A DNA stretch of 24,790 nt from Chara braunii (GCA_003427395.1 BFEA01000227.1:1225484-1250273); one strand, 5' to 3'. Positions 8,490 to 18,927 are shown, numbered from the stretch's first letter. Numbers and translations are program-made. Notes: generated from the sequence alone by a model not told the origin.

Positions 8490-11261
8490 GGTATCTCTGT
8501 CACTCACAATAGTTAAGGGATGTCCAAAGTCTTTCACCCAATGGTTAAAAAACTCTTGAATTACCAAATCAGTCTTTGCTTCTGAAGGCAAAGCTACAAA
8601 AACAGCATACTTCGTGAATCTATCCACTATGACCATTAATTGCGTTTTCCCATTTCTGCTTTTCACTTTAGTATCCATGAAATCTATAGAGACAGAGTCT
8701 CCAGGGCCCGTAGGGATAGGCAAGGGCTTGAGTAGCCCAAGGGACGATTGCGTGGTGCTTTTGTTTCGTTGGCATACTTGACAACCTTGCACATATGCGA
8801 TACAGTCTGCCTTCGTTCGAGGCCAAGTGTAGAAACGCAATAAAGTTTCATAGGTCTTCTTCCACCCAAAATGGCCTTTGGCATCATGGCATTCCCCCAA
8901 GATCATACTCTTGATCTCTTCAATATTGGGTATACATAGCTTATCATTCACATCAGTTCGTTCAAATAATAGACCCTGAGTCACTTTATGATCGGGAAAC
9001 TCTGCTGGCTTTTCTTGCACTAGCTTGATCATGGTTCCATAAACAGGATCAGAGGGATACGCATTCCTAATCTTTTCTTGTAGGTCAGCACCCACATCTA
9101 AATAAGTCACAATAGCACCGAAAAAATCTGATCGACGACTTGGTGCATCAGCAACAACGTTATACTTACCCTTTACTGGCTTTAATTCAAAATCAAACAT
9201 ATCAATTTCTGCAGCCCACCTTGTCAACTTAGGTGTCATTCTAGCTTGCGTTTTAAGCCAACGAAGCGTTTCATGGTCGGAGTATACCTTAAAATGCCTT
9301 CCGAGAAGATAGTGTTGCCAATGATTGAGAGTCTCACGAAGAGCATACAACTCTTTTTCATACGTCGAGGCGACCACTTTCTCATTAGGTAACCGGCAAG
9401 ACATAAACTCCACAGGTCTGTATCCATGCCCATCGTCTTGCTGGAGTACAGCACCTATACCATATTGACTAGCGTCGGTTGTGACTACGAAAGGTAAGGA
9501 AGGGTCTGCCACTTTCAAAACCGGGTAGTTGATCAAACACTTTTTCAGACGCTTAAAAGACATCGTGCAGTCTGAATCCCACTTCCAAAGTACTTCTTTC
9601 TTAAGCAATTGGCGAAGGGAAGCAGCTATTATCGTAAAGTGTTTTTCGAACTTTCGATAGTAGTTGGCTAACCCAAGAAACGACCGCAACTCAGTCAGGG
9701 TGCGGGGGTTTGGCCAATCTCTGATTGCTGCTATTTTGGCATCTTCCGGTTTAACCCCATCTCCATCAATCACATGTCCCAGGTATAAAACCTGACGCTT
9801 AGCCCATTCACACTTCTTTGGGTTTAACTTGAGTTTTGCTTCTCTCAATTTATTTAGCACAAGTCGAAGGTGCTCAGCGTGCTCCTTTTCATTTTTGCTA
9901 AAAATTAAAATATCGTCTAAATAAATCACAACAAATTTGTCGAGCCATTCACGAAAGAGTTCGTTCATCGTTCCTTGGAAAGTAGTAGGGGCACTCGTTA
10001 GACCAAAGGGCAAAACTACGAATTCATAATGCCCATACCTTGTCCGAAAGGCAGTCTTGTGTTTGTCTTCCGGCTCAACCTCAATCTGATGATAGCCGGA
10101 TTTCAGATCAATCTTTGAAAATATTTTGCTTTCCTGCAAGCGATCCAGCAAATCATCTATTCGCGGTAATGGTTCGACATTCTTTATTGTTATATCATTT
10201 AGTCTTCTATAGTCTATACACATGCGAACGCCGCCGTCCTTCTTAGGCACAAAGAGCACAGGCGCACCATAGGGCGAGGAGCTAGGTCTTATCCAACCAT
10301 TTTTCAACAACTCGTCAAGTTGGGTTCGCAGTTCATCCAATTCCTGGGGCGACATACGATAGATAGGCCCCTTTGGGGGCGCGCTCCCTGGAATGATATC
10401 AATGCAGTGGCGGATTGGTCTTTCCACCACACCGCTCGGGGCTTCTGCCACATCTGCGAACTCTTTCAGGATTCTCTCAATCTCTTCATACCTGACTTCT
10501 TCTTTAGTTTCCCCTTCCTTTACTGGGCGCACATATGAAACAAAGACTTGGTCGTACAAATTAAACTTCTTCACATGACGGGCGAACGCGGGGGCACTCA
10601 TACAACAATGAGTCAGGCTGCTTTCCTTACCAGATTCATGAAAGAGGCGGATTTTCTTCTTACCTCTTTGCGGACTTGGAAGCCAACATTCATGTTCCCT
10701 TAACTTTAGATCCGCATGCGCAGCCTTACCCCAATCCATTCCTAATAACACATCAAAGGGCAAGTTATCCTCCACCAAGAAGGTTAAAGAGTGGAGTACG
10801 CGTTCCACCTTCCCCTCTGCCTCCAGCCGAAAGTATACTTGTACCCCTTCGACGTAGCGATCCATAACGGTTTCACTACTATTTGCTAACGTACTTATAA
10901 TGGGCTCACTTAACTTCCTGACCTTAAGCCCAAGACGTAGTTTTTGTAACCCTCTTTTACTAATATAACTGCGTGTAGACCCACTGTCTATCATACCTCC
11001 TACTCTTACTCGGTTTATTTCAAGATCAGCAATTATTAGCTGTCCTTTCTTTTTTCGCATTTTCGTCCAGGCTTGGCGACGAGCGGCCAACTCATCACCC
11101 ATGCCAGCGAGGGATCCATCTAGAGAGATGCATACGTTTGCCACCTCTGGACAGTGTACTAGATGGGGACTTCCTTCCTCTTCAGTTTCTGCAAGTGGAG
11201 CCTTCGGATGGGAGGATTCTAGTTTTTCAACATTCGAAGCTCCGGTAGAGGCAACGGACAC
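8487..11261 (-). CDS. Gypsy Pol: protease, reverse transcriptase, RNase H, integrase N-half
   Basis: A 924-codon open frame. Counting from the GTG at 11261: protease with active-site IDSGST (residues 91-96) and a second FDVLLGMDW block (169-177); reverse transcriptase about 300-480 with LPFG (417-420) and catalytic YLDD (447-450); RNase H about 590-710 with TTDAS (D596), E637, D662 and D705; integrase zinc finger H792, H797, C827, C830; and integrase core D860 and D921. The enzymes copy element RNA into DNA and insert it in the nucleus. The frame starts after the gag zinc knuckle in a different frame, so GTG is unlikely to be a true start; fusion by frameshift is expected. RNase H ends VADAPSRR where ADALSR is usual. 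Truncated by TGA at 8487-8489. Confidence 0.97.
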   Translation of the reverse strand: MSVASTGASNVEKLESSHPKAPLAETEEEGSPHLVHCPEVANVCISLDGSLAGMGDELAARRQAWTKMRKKKGQLIIADLEINRVRVGGMIDSGSTRSYISKRGLQKLRLGLKVRKLSEPIISTLANSSETVMDRYVEGVQVYFRLEAEGKVERVLHSLTFLVEDNLPFDVLLGMDWGKAAHADLKLREHECWLPSPQRGKKKIRLFHESGKESSLTHCCMSAPAFARHVKKFNLYDQVFVSYVRPVKEGETKEEVRYEEIERILKEFADVAEAPSGVVERPIRHCIDIIPGSAPPKGPIYRMSPQELDELRTQLDELLKNGWIRPSSSPYGAPVLFVPKKDGGVRMCIDYRRLNDITIKNVEPLPRIDDLLDRLQESKIFSKIDLKSGYHQIEVEPEDKHKTAFRTRYGHYEFVVLPFGLTSAPTTFQGTMNELFREWLDKFVVIYLDDILIFSKNEKEHAEHLRLVLNKLREAKLKLNPKKCEWAKRQVLYLGHVIDGDGVKPEDAKIAAIRDWPNPRTLTELRSFLGLANYYRKFEKHFTIIAASLRQLLKKEVLWKWDSDCTMSFKRLKKCLINYPVLKVADPSLPFVVTTDASQYGIGAVLQQDDGHGYRPVEFMSCRLPNEKVVASTYEKELYALRETLNHWQHYLLGRHFKVYSDHETLRWLKTQARMTPKLTRWAAEIDMFDFELKPVKGKYNVVADAPSRRSDFFGAIVTYLDVGADLQEKIRNAYPSDPVYGTMIKLVQEKPAEFPDHKVTQGLLFERTDVNDKLCIPNIEEIKSMILGECHDAKGHFGWKKTYETLLRFYTWPRTKADCIAYVQGCQVCQRNKSTTQSSLGLLKPLPIPTGPGDSVSIDFMDTKVKSRNGKTQLMVIVDRFTKYAVFVALPSEAKTDLVIQEFFNHWVKDFGHPLTIVSDRDT

Positions 11262-11263
11262 CT

Positions 11264-11385
11264 CTACTGGCTGTTCCCTTTTGCCCCCCTATAGTCAGGG
11301 CAATAGGGGACAATGTGGTCGGGGTCCCCACACTTAAGGCATTGGTCGGCTTTCTTTCTCTCTTGCCAGACTTTTTCTGTTATCC
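11264..11385 (-). CDS. Gag C-terminal CCHC zinc knuckle (fragment)
   Basis: Directly after the assembly gap, a minus frame reads [17 protein letters not shown], a clean C-x2-C-x4-H-x4-C knuckle, the nucleocapsid motif that binds element RNA. The frame stops at TAG (11264-11266). Pol opens in the -1 frame relative to it, with an upstream in-frame TAG about 19 bases before the stop, so the overlap is short. This segment is too short and in the wrong relative frame to have shown as one ORF with the upstream gag, because the gap length is not reliable. Confidence 0.85.
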
Positions 11386-11925
11386 NNNNNNNNNNNNNNN
11401 NNNNNNNNNNNNNNNNNNNNNNNNNNNNNNNNNNNNNNNNNNNNNNNNNNNNNNNNNNNNNNNNNNNNNNNNNNNNNNNNNNNNNNNNNNNNNNNNNNNN
11501 NNNNNNNNNNNNNNNNNNNNNNNNNNNNNNNNNNNNNNNNNNNNNNNNNNNNNNNNNNNNNNNNNNNNNNNNNNNNNNNNNNNNNNNNNNNNNNNNNNNN
11601 NNNNNNNNNNNNNNNNNNNNNNNNNNNNNNNNNNNNNNNNNNNNNNNNNNNNNNNNNNNNNNNNNNNNNNNNNNNNNNNNNNNNNNNNNNNNNNNNNNNN
11701 NNNNNNNNNNNNNNNNNNNNNNNNNNNNNNNNNNNNNNNNNNNNNNNNNNNNNNNNNNNNNNNNNNNNNNNNNNNNNNNNNNNNNNNNNNNNNNNNNNNN
11801 NNNNNNNNNNNNNNNNNNNNNNNNNNNNNNNNNNNNNNNNNNNNNNNNNNNNNNNNNNNNNNNNNNNNNNNNNNNNNNNNNNNNNNNNNNNNNNNNNNNN
11901 NNNNNNNNNNNNNNNNNNNNNNNNN
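11386..11925. other. Assembly gap (540 N) inside gag
   Basis: 540 undetermined bases. They fall between the gag matrix/capsid-like domain and the zinc knuckle, so about 180 codons of gag are hidden. The true length may differ from 540, and the frame cannot be carried across. Confidence 1.
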
Positions 11926-12884
11926 TTCAAGATTAACATTTCTGTTCTTCGGGCGAGATTCTTATCTTCGAACCTCTCCCTGACGGCTTTGAGAAAGTCT
12001 TCAATACGGGTTTGCTGGGAAAACTCTACCATTGAACTACATCCTGCTTCTTTTTGTAACGAGATTGCAAAACTCATTGCGTCATCGGCCATACACGAAG
12101 TGGCCATCAACACCCTATCCCAATAAGGAATCCGTTGTCCGTAGACATAGGACTCTACAGTCGTCATCCAATGCAACACGCTTTCTTCCTTTTTGCTGGT
12201 GTACGTCCATGGAATTTTAACTTTAATTTTGTTGTTGGTCCCAACTCCTTCTTCTCGCTGTCTTCCCTTTCCTTTCCTATCTCCGTCGCCTCCATCCCCG
12301 TCTCCGTCACCACCTCCTCCTCCGCCGCTGCCCTGCACTATTCTCTCAATCACGGCTGGAGTGAAGGTTTGAGTGAGATGATCATCCAGTTTATTGATAT
12401 AGGACTGAATGTGCAGATCTACGTCCTTGGCGGACTTCTGCAAAAAAGTGTTCCATACATTTTCAAATTCCAGTTGATTTGTTTCAACTTTCTGCAAGGT
12501 CCTATTGATTGCAGCAACTTCCTGTTTCGTATGGAGAACTGTTTCAGTTAGGAGGGCGAGTTTTTCTTCAGTAGTCGCTTGCTTTTCCTTTTGTGCCTGC
12601 AGCTCGCTGTGTAACCTCGCCCCCTCTGCTTGCAACTTCTTTCTAGCATCAAGCTCTTTGCGTTTCGCCGCTAACATCTTGCTGTGCAATTCAGTGCGTT
12701 TTTCTTCCAGCATCAGTTCTTTCTCCCTTTGATCTGTTACTTGTGCTAGCCTTGCTATGAATGTGTCTCGTTCTTCTTCTGTCTCTTCCAATTTGTCACT
12801 GGAATAAGAATACTGGTCATACCAGTCCAATGGCTTGACAAATACTTCCCCCCGGATCTCACTTGTCTCGCCACTTACTGCACG
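11926..12884 (-). CDS. Gag N-terminal part: coiled coil and retrotransposon gag domain
   Basis: The open frame runs from after a TAA (12885-12887) into the gap. Counted from the TTG at 12830: a long heptad-like Glu/Lys/Leu coiled coil about residues 10-160, a Gly/Asp linker 168-185, then a region about 203-300 (IPWTYTSKKEESVLHWMTTV onward, with W, Y and RFEDK features) typical of the plant gag domain that builds the particle. Readable codons extend upstream of TTG (including GEVFVKPLDWYDQYSYS) to 12884, with no ATG before residue 40. The true start is either non-AUG, supplied by splicing, or lost. A splice-acceptor-like TACTAAC and AG lie exactly at the 5' limit. Confidence 0.88.
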
Positions 12885-12911
12885 TTAGTAAAAGAAAGAA
12901 AAAAAGAGAGT
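12878..12911 (-). promoter_or_regulatory. Candidate 3' splice site at the 5' limit of gag
   Basis: The element strand shows a pyrimidine run (12891-12911), a perfect branch-point word TACTAAC (12890-12884), then GTGCAG ending at 12878. The gag open frame begins here and has no ATG, so a spliced leader is plausible. Against it: the branch A would be only about 7 bases from this AG, so a later AG (near 12867) may be used if any. Confidence 0.35.
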
Positions 12912-13103
12912 CTATATCAAGAGAGAAAGCAAGACAACAGAAACACATTACCAAAAGTTCGATCCAGAACGCCAGACAGCACATCAAAAAAAAAAAAGGA
13001 AAAGGAAAGTATAACTACTCCATTACCGCAAGTCAAGACCAAGTCCGTAAGTGGGATAGTACCTTGGTGACCCGGCAGAGGGTCTCTTGTGCCGACAGTC
13101 ATC

Positions 13104-13496
13104 ATGGATGACAATCCCATGATGGGCCTGTTGGCCCTCTCTGTCTTGTGGGGCCCACTGTTCAGGTTCATATTCCCACTGGGGTTCAGACGTGTGTGCA
13201 CATCCCGCATGATGATGCGATCAGGAGCAGTGAAGCCAGGGCCCACACCTGCTGAGCAGGCAGAGATTGACCGCAGGCAGGCAGAAAAGAAGAAAGAAAG
13301 AGAAGAAAGAAAGAAGAAGAAAGAAGAAGAGTTAAAGAAAAAAACCCAGTTAGAAGAAGAGGAGATGAAGAGGAAGTTAAAAGAAAAGTGGGAACAGCAA
13401 AAAGAATACTTCGTCCCAATGTTACTTTCTATTGGGCTCAACAGGCCCTGTAGCTACCCAATGTCATCCTTATACTGCCTGGTATATGCTATCTGA
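13104..13496 (+). CDS. Opposite-strand ORF inside the retrotransposon leader, unknown function
   Basis: A 131-aa plus-strand frame, antisense to the element, between gag and the primer site. It opens after a TGA at 13068-13070; the first ATG is at 13104 (MDDNPMMG). A hydrophobic stretch (LLALSVLWGPLFRFIFPLGF, about residues 9-28) could be a membrane segment. Next comes PGPTPAEQAEIDRRQAEKK, then a dense Lys/Glu coiled coil to about residue 105. The minus reading of the same DNA is Phe/Ser-rich and poor, so plus looks like the real coding sense. It may be a nested fragment of another retroelement or a true antisense gene; no family is assigned. Confidence 0.45.
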   Translation: MDDNPMMGLLALSVLWGPLFRFIFPLGFRRVCTSRMMMRSGAVKPGPTPAEQAEIDRRQAEKKKEREERKKKKEEELKKKTQLEEEEMKRKLKEKWEQQKEYFVPMLLSIGLNRPCSYPMSSLYCLVYAI

Positions 13497-13991
13497 CGTG
13501 GCACATAGCCACTTCCCACATCGATTCTTGGGTCTTGACAACGCTACCCAGCCTGCCTATCAAGAGGGATAGGAGAGAGACCTACTCCTATTCGCCGAAC
13601 ACTGGACCACCTACTCTAGTGTGACCAGTTCCTGACACATCACACTTGGGTAATCAGACTCTGACATCTATGACAACCCAGATTCAGACTTCAACTCCTG
13701 ACCAGATCAGCAGCAGTCACCTTCAGAGGGTCAGAGAGAGAGAAGGTAGGGGACACACACATGCATGCAGGTTCAGGGAAAGGAGGTGCTTCTCTCTTCT
13801 TGAAGATGCCGCCGATGATGCTCCACGACGCTTCGCACGCTCCAGGTAAGTAGACTTCGCCACTTCTTCTTCGGCCTGCTTCCCCCACTATCAAAACCCT
13901 TCTTCTCTTCCTCCCTCCTTCACTCTTCCTCCATCACCACTTCGTCTCCCCGGCCTTGATCAGACCAGCGCTATGAGTGTAGCGAGCATCT

Positions 13992-14003
13992 GCTCCGATA
14001 CCA
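13992..14003 (-). promoter_or_regulatory. Primer-binding site for initiator-Met tRNA
   Basis: The element strand reads TGGTATCGGAGC, one base from the classic plant TGGTATCAGAGC that pairs with the tRNA-iMet 3' end. It lies six bases inside the CA end of the 5' LTR. It fixes the element orientation as minus and the inner LTR border at 14010. Confidence 0.9.
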
Positions 14004-14009
14004 AATTTT

Positions 14010-15160
14010 TGCATGGGTCCTGGGGACCATCTCACGCAGATATGTACATGTCATGCATCATCTTCACACGCAGTGATCAATAATCTCAACCATAGTCAAA
14101 GGTAGAGAAGAAGAGGACAGAGTTTCACAGCTTATATTATAAAAAATATGATTACAAAGTGTTTCAAAGCTCCCCTGAGTCCAGCGCTCATCAGCACAAT
14201 ACCAATCTCTGCTCAACTCATCAATATGCCTTCCAAGGCATCAGCGCTACCCCTGCAGATTGTCTCCCAGTCATCAATATGGTCACAACTCATCAGCGCC
14301 ACCTCTGCANTTCACCACCAACTCAGGTAAGTATCTCCCATNGCCAAACCTTGAATGAACACTCTCTATCTCAGTCCCTTCCTCTTTCGATGCATACACA
14401 TTCTCTACTCATGAGGATCTACTCTGAATACTACTCATNGCTACACACTAACCCTCTACTACTAATGCTAACTCGCTGGGCAGCTATGGCTGCGTCCCTT
14501 CCAGCGCACAGTCTTCTTCCTCCATTCAGCGCAGCTTCTACCTCCAGCGCTGCTCCTCCTGACTCAACGCACAAGTGCACCAGCACTTCCACGAAATGAT
14601 AGCCAGTGGAGATCTGCGAGGAATGAGGCTGGCAGCTTTCTTTATAGTGCTGGCCACTCCTCGCTGGGTCTGCATTGGCTCAATTCAGCCTGTCCTTTGT
14701 CCCAGACCCTGCATTGCATGTGTCCCGGTGTAGTCCCAATGAGTTTCGACTGCTGCTGAGGCCTCTCGGCCTAGATGTGGATTTCAAAGTCTGAATATGG
14801 ACTGACTCCTCCACTTAGACCAGATCTGGGACTGTGCCTATTGACTTTACTTTCGGACAGGCACAACTCTAAACGAACAGACACATTCCTTTGCACGAAC
14901 AGGTACACTGTCTGCACGTACAGACACACTCTTACCCGAACAGACATGACATACACAGCNCNNGGTGAACAGGTAAGTCCTTTGACAATGCCCTTTGCCT
15001 TAGATTTAGATGTGCCTGTTGATAGAGAACTTGACCTTTGACCTGCTTTCACGTTTCTGATCCCTGGCGAGATACCTTTTCACAATGCTTTACTTTTTCA
15101 AGGCCCGTGCTGCTTTATTTTTACAAGGCCTGAGGCCTATATCGGGTAAAGGCCCTTTTA
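14010..15160 (-). repeat. 5' LTR
   Basis: Near-identical to 6463-7613. It carries the same TATA candidate (14640-14647), the five repeat boxes (14874-14976) and undetermined bases at the same offsets (14310, 14342, 14439, 14960, 14962, 14963). It ends CA next to the primer site. Its outer end, compared with the probable full LTR, lacks about 112 bp and has no TG. Immediately beyond is TCTTCTTCTT, also found just left of 6463. Confidence 0.94.
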
Positions 15161-15413
15161 TCTTCTTCTTTTTCTTTTCCATCTTCTCCTCATTCCCTTC
15201 TCCTCTCTTCTCTCCCCCCCCTTTTTTTTTTTTTTTTTTTTTCCCCTTGCACCCTACTTAGCTTGAAATACTCCATCCCTTTACCCCAAAAACTCTCCCT
15301 GTTTCACCCAACGCGTCAGTCCGGTTCCCTTTTCTTATTCCCTTCCTCTTTTTCTTCTTCTTTTTCTTTTCCATATTTTCCTCATTCCCTTCTCCTCTCT
15401 TCTCTCACCCCCC

Positions 15414-15446
<33 letters not shown>

Positions 15447-15483
15447 CCTTGCACCCTACTTAGCTTGAAATACTCCATCCCTT
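15161..15483. repeat. Right half of the split ~200-bp satellite unit plus one intact unit
   Basis: 15161-15283 completes the unit cut at 6462. 15284-15483 is a full second unit beginning CCCCAAAAACTCTCCCTG. Each has GTCAGTCCGGTTCC, a pyrimidine block, a T run, and ends TTGCACCCTACTTAGCTTG. The two units differ mainly in T-run length and a few bases. Confidence 0.9.
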
Positions 15484-15539
15484 GTCTTCTCTTATCTCGA
15501 ATCCTTCCAAACCGACTACAACATTTAAACTTCAAACTC

Positions 15540-15787
15540 TCCCTGTTTTTCGCCTACCACCACGCTTAAACCCTTAAACCTTTCCTGAACTCAGGCTGTT
15601 TTCTGCCGGCTACTACCACCCTTAAACCGGAGTGTTATCTCTCCCTGTTTTTCACCTACTACCACCCTTAAACCCTAAACCCTCCCTGAACGCAGGCTGT
15701 TTTCCCCCGGCTACTACCACCCTTAATCCTTAAACCTTCCTGAACCCGGACTGTTATCCTCTGGCTACAACCCATAAACCTTAAACC
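15540..15787. repeat. Degenerate tandem units with CCCTTAAACC words
   Basis: Units of about 55-65 bp recur, with CTGTTTT, GGCTACTACCACCCTTAAACC and CCTGAAC elements, about four times with drift. CCCTAAACCCT near 15672 is telomere-like. Confidence 0.8.
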
Positions 15788-15985
15788 CTTCTCTTTCCCC
15801 CAGTGCATCAATCCGGTTCCTTTTTTCCCTTCTGCTTGCTTACAATTACCCGCCCCCCCCTTATAAGTACTTTATCCCTAATCCTCTTCTCTTTCCCCCC
15901 AGTGCATCAGTCCAGTTCCTTTTTTCCCTTCTGCTTGCTTACAATTACCCGCCCCCCCCTTATAAGTACTTTATCCCTAATCCTC
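15788..15985. repeat. 98-bp tandem duplication
   Basis: Copies at 15788-15885 and 15886-15983 begin CTTCTCTTTCCCC and end ACTTTATCCCTAATCCT; they differ at a couple of bases and a C-run length. Each contains GCATCARTCCRGTTCC, the same core word as in the units at 6422 and 15315, so this belongs to the same satellite family. Confidence 0.95.
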
Positions 15986-16260
15986 TGTCGTCCCGAATCT
16001 TCTCCAATTGACTGCAACCCTTGACCATAAGCCCTCCCTATGTTCCGCCATTTGCTTCTGTTTCTATTTCTTTCCCAACGACACTTTATTCACCGTATGT
16101 ACTGTCGAAGGGTTACAATTCGCTCATAATGACATACAAAGCCCTGCCCTGCTGCTGCCTGCACACATCATAGACCATCCCATAGTCTATTCCAAGCAGA
16201 ACTGCTCAGCTGGGATTATGGACAGGACGTTTGTGGACTGTATACTTTGTGTTATTAGGG

Positions 16261-16475
16261 ACTCTGTTTAATAGGTCATCCTGTTATGCTCCTCCTGCAC
16301 GACTGGGTGTGTACCTTTCTTGCACATCCTCCGTCTGCCAATGTGTCTGCCATTTTGCCACAAGGGCTGGGGCATGTTCTGTTGTTTTACAAGTGTTGAT
16401 TGTACTTATCAGCATTCTCTTTTGTATGTTTACGTCCACAACCAGTTACTTACATTGTCACTTTACCAGTTGTTC
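16261..16475. repeat. Dispersed ~215-bp repeat, copy 1
   Basis: Begins ACTCTGTTTAATAGG and ends CCAGTTGTTC. It matches 18714-18927 at about 90 percent by eye. Here it is not followed by the reading frame found beyond copy 2. Likely a fragment of the same mobile family. Confidence 0.9.
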
Positions 16476-16479
16476 TGTG

Positions 16480-18710
16480 ATGCACAACCTCACACCCCGC
16501 ACCGCATTTCATTCCGAGGGACGTCAATCAGAAGTGATTGGGGGCATGGCCGAGGATTTTGGGCGGTGGTTGAATCAGCTGGATGGAATGGGGGATTATC
16601 GGCTCACTCCGAGGTTGTTTCAAACTTAGGTCCGACAGAGATGGCTCAAAGGGAAAACAAGAAATTCAAAGGGCAATTAGGGATGGCGTGCGCGGTATAA
16701 ACAAAATTCCACTCCGCCGTGAAAAGAAATGACAACACAAGGGAAAACACAGAATCTACAGCTTCTCTCGCGCCAGGTTTACCCCAACTCTATTGTAAGG
16801 AACCAAGAGATAGGGGGCGTCTAGGCCTCCAAGTCGGATTCATCACGTCTGCGAGGTCAGCTAGGAGCCTCGTCATCCGAGCAAGGCAAGGCTGGGGGGA
16901 ACCCAGGTTGGGAAGGTCGCCGGTAGGACTCCCGCACAGCGGGAGAGTTCTGGAACCGCACTGAACCTTCTTATGTCCCAGCACCAGTCTTCACCGGGAA
17001 CGAGAGTATGTCGACACTGGCGGCAGTTAAACTGGGGTCTCAAGGTGGTGTGGGCAGCTGACCAGGGAAGCACGATCAAATGGTGTAAAGCAAGATCAAG
17101 GGCGGGAAAGAAAATCGATCAACCAGAATAAACCCACCTCCCCCTCTGTGACAAGCCTTGGATGGGTTATACAGATCAATTTGGTTGGTCCACAACAACG
17201 TGCTCCGCACATCAGCATCGCAGTACACACTGTCCTCGTATGTGGATTGGGAATGGCGAAAGGGTGTTATGGGGGATCGAAGAGAGGGTTGAGCACAGGC
17301 GATTACCTGAGCTTACGTTCAGCGTAGTGAACCTTGACTCCATGCAAATCTCAATGGGTCAGGAGGGTCCGAAAGAAGACCATGCCTGATGTCCCCCGTT
17401 GTCGGCAATCAGCCTGATTGAACGCGACGCAAGAAGGGAGAGAGGGAAAAGTTGGCAATGATTCCCCATGCTCTCACCGTCTCACGTAGCGCAGGGATCG
17501 GCAAGGGACAAGGAAAGGAAAGGGAAATCAACACACTAATCCATACAGGCAGATATTTGACACCCCAATACTCCGTAGAGTCGCGCCTACGTGCGTCGTA
17601 CACCCCCACATCAGCCAACATCCATACAACCATGTATCTTGGACAGTGAAGCATTCAACATCCATAACCGTCATAACCAACATCATGCATGCAACTGAGT
17701 ATCCCCACTTAGTCTGTAACACACACAACACTCGGACAAAGCAGCAATGGAGAAAAGAGTGAGTCCCTCGCTATTCAAAATTCCCACAACGCTGGCCTCC
17801 TTCAACCGCATCCAGTGCCATCCACCACTGACCACCAGCCAACCCAACACCAGCCAACCATAGCCACAAGGCCCTGCCGCTGGCTACGTTCTATCTCCAC
17901 CACCACTGAGTCCCTCCGACTGCTCCACCCTGAGTCTATCTCTAATCCCACCACACGCCGTCACTCCCCTCGTCATTTCGGCACGTCGAGCCTGCTCGAC
18001 GCCGCAGTCTCCATGCATAGCTCGCGCAGCATTGCAGCCGAGATCAAAGAGGAGGAGAGGAAGGGGCTGTGAGAATTTATTGCACAAAAGGCAGCAGGGT
18101 GACAGCGTGTGGTGCAGGCAGCGGGGGGTGTAGATCAGCAGGACAGAAGAATGACTGAGGTTCCAGAGGGATCGAAGGAGGCGGGACGATCGACAATTTC
18201 GTTCGATTGGAGTGTCTGTTCAAGCCGCGCATGCAAGCTCGCTTTCGCAGCATTGATCTGGCCATCCCAACTAACGACCAATCAATCACAAGGAAAGGAA
18301 AGGGGAGGCTCGGGTGCAGAGTCGGGGAAGAGGAAGGGACATGCAAGGAGGGATGCTCAGCAAGAAGGGAAGATGGCCCGCATGTGCCGAGTGGGAACCA
18401 AGTTTTCACGGCATGCCAGAATTCAAAACGACCATGCGTGCTCCAGCACAAAAAAAATTTGAATGCCGACAATCAAAATTCCCAACTGTTTCTTAAATCT
18501 CTCTGCGCGGTCGCCGGTCGCGAACCGCCCATGCGGAGGACTAATTTGAACGGGGACAGGGGCAATTCTGAAAGATGCATGCATTTAATCCCCGAGAAAT
18601 GAAAATGGACCCCGCTTTCCTTGATCAGCTAAGATCCATGCTACGGGGCTTCTTCCGGGTTTTACTCTGAAGGGCATATGAAGCTGCAAAGTACAGATGC
18701 CAACTTACCA
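16480..18710. other. Stretch with no recognised gene
   Basis: Several frames of 60-130 codons exist, but none shows a domain, consistent composition or splice structure. A perfect 7-bp stem CTCCCGC/GCGGGAG with a 3-base loop is at 16929-16945. The stretch separates the two copies of the 215-bp repeat, so it may be the remains of an internal mobile sequence or unrelated DNA. Confidence 0.4.
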
Positions 18711-18713
18711 CAG

Positions 18714-18927
18714 ACTCTGTTTAAAAGGCCATCCTGATATGCTCCTAAGGAACGACTGGGTGTGTTCCTTTCTTGCACATCCTTCGTCTGCCATTGTGTC
18801 TGCCAGTTTGCCACAAGGGCTGGGTATGTTCTGTTGTTTTACAAGTGTTGATTGTAATTATCAACCTTCTCTTTTGTATGTTCAAGTCCACAACCAGTTA
18901 CTCACATTGTCACTTCACCAGTTGTTC
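18714..18927. repeat. Dispersed ~215-bp repeat, copy 2
   Basis: Partner of 16261-16475, same orientation. It ends 64 bp upstream of the ATG of the transposase-like frame, so it may be that element's 5' region or promoter. Confidence 0.9.

Larger units (their letters stand above)
6463..15160 (-). mobile_element. Ty3/gypsy LTR retrotransposon, minus strand, inactive
   Basis: Direct repeats of at least 1151 bp (6463-7613 and 14010-15160, constant offset 7547) enclose a primer site, leader, gag and a pol in the gypsy order protease, RT, RNase H, integrase. The left LTR edge starts TG on plus, so the element-strand LTR ends CA. TCTT-rich sequence flanks both sides, but the flank is itself a TCT-rich repeat, so the target duplication is ambiguous. 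The element is disabled by three in-frame stops in the integrase region and contains a 540-base assembly gap in gag. It inserted into a tandem array. Confidence 0.96.

Noticed and set aside
11313-11983. ORFs running through the N gap
   Set aside because: Nearly all residues are undetermined.
12917-13441. 174-codon minus ORF in the retrotransposon leader
   Set aside because: Phe/Ser-rich shadow of the Lys/Glu-rich plus frame; no gag-like feature.
15803-16024. Plus ORF with an internally repeated peptide
   Set aside because: It simply translates the 98-bp tandem duplication.
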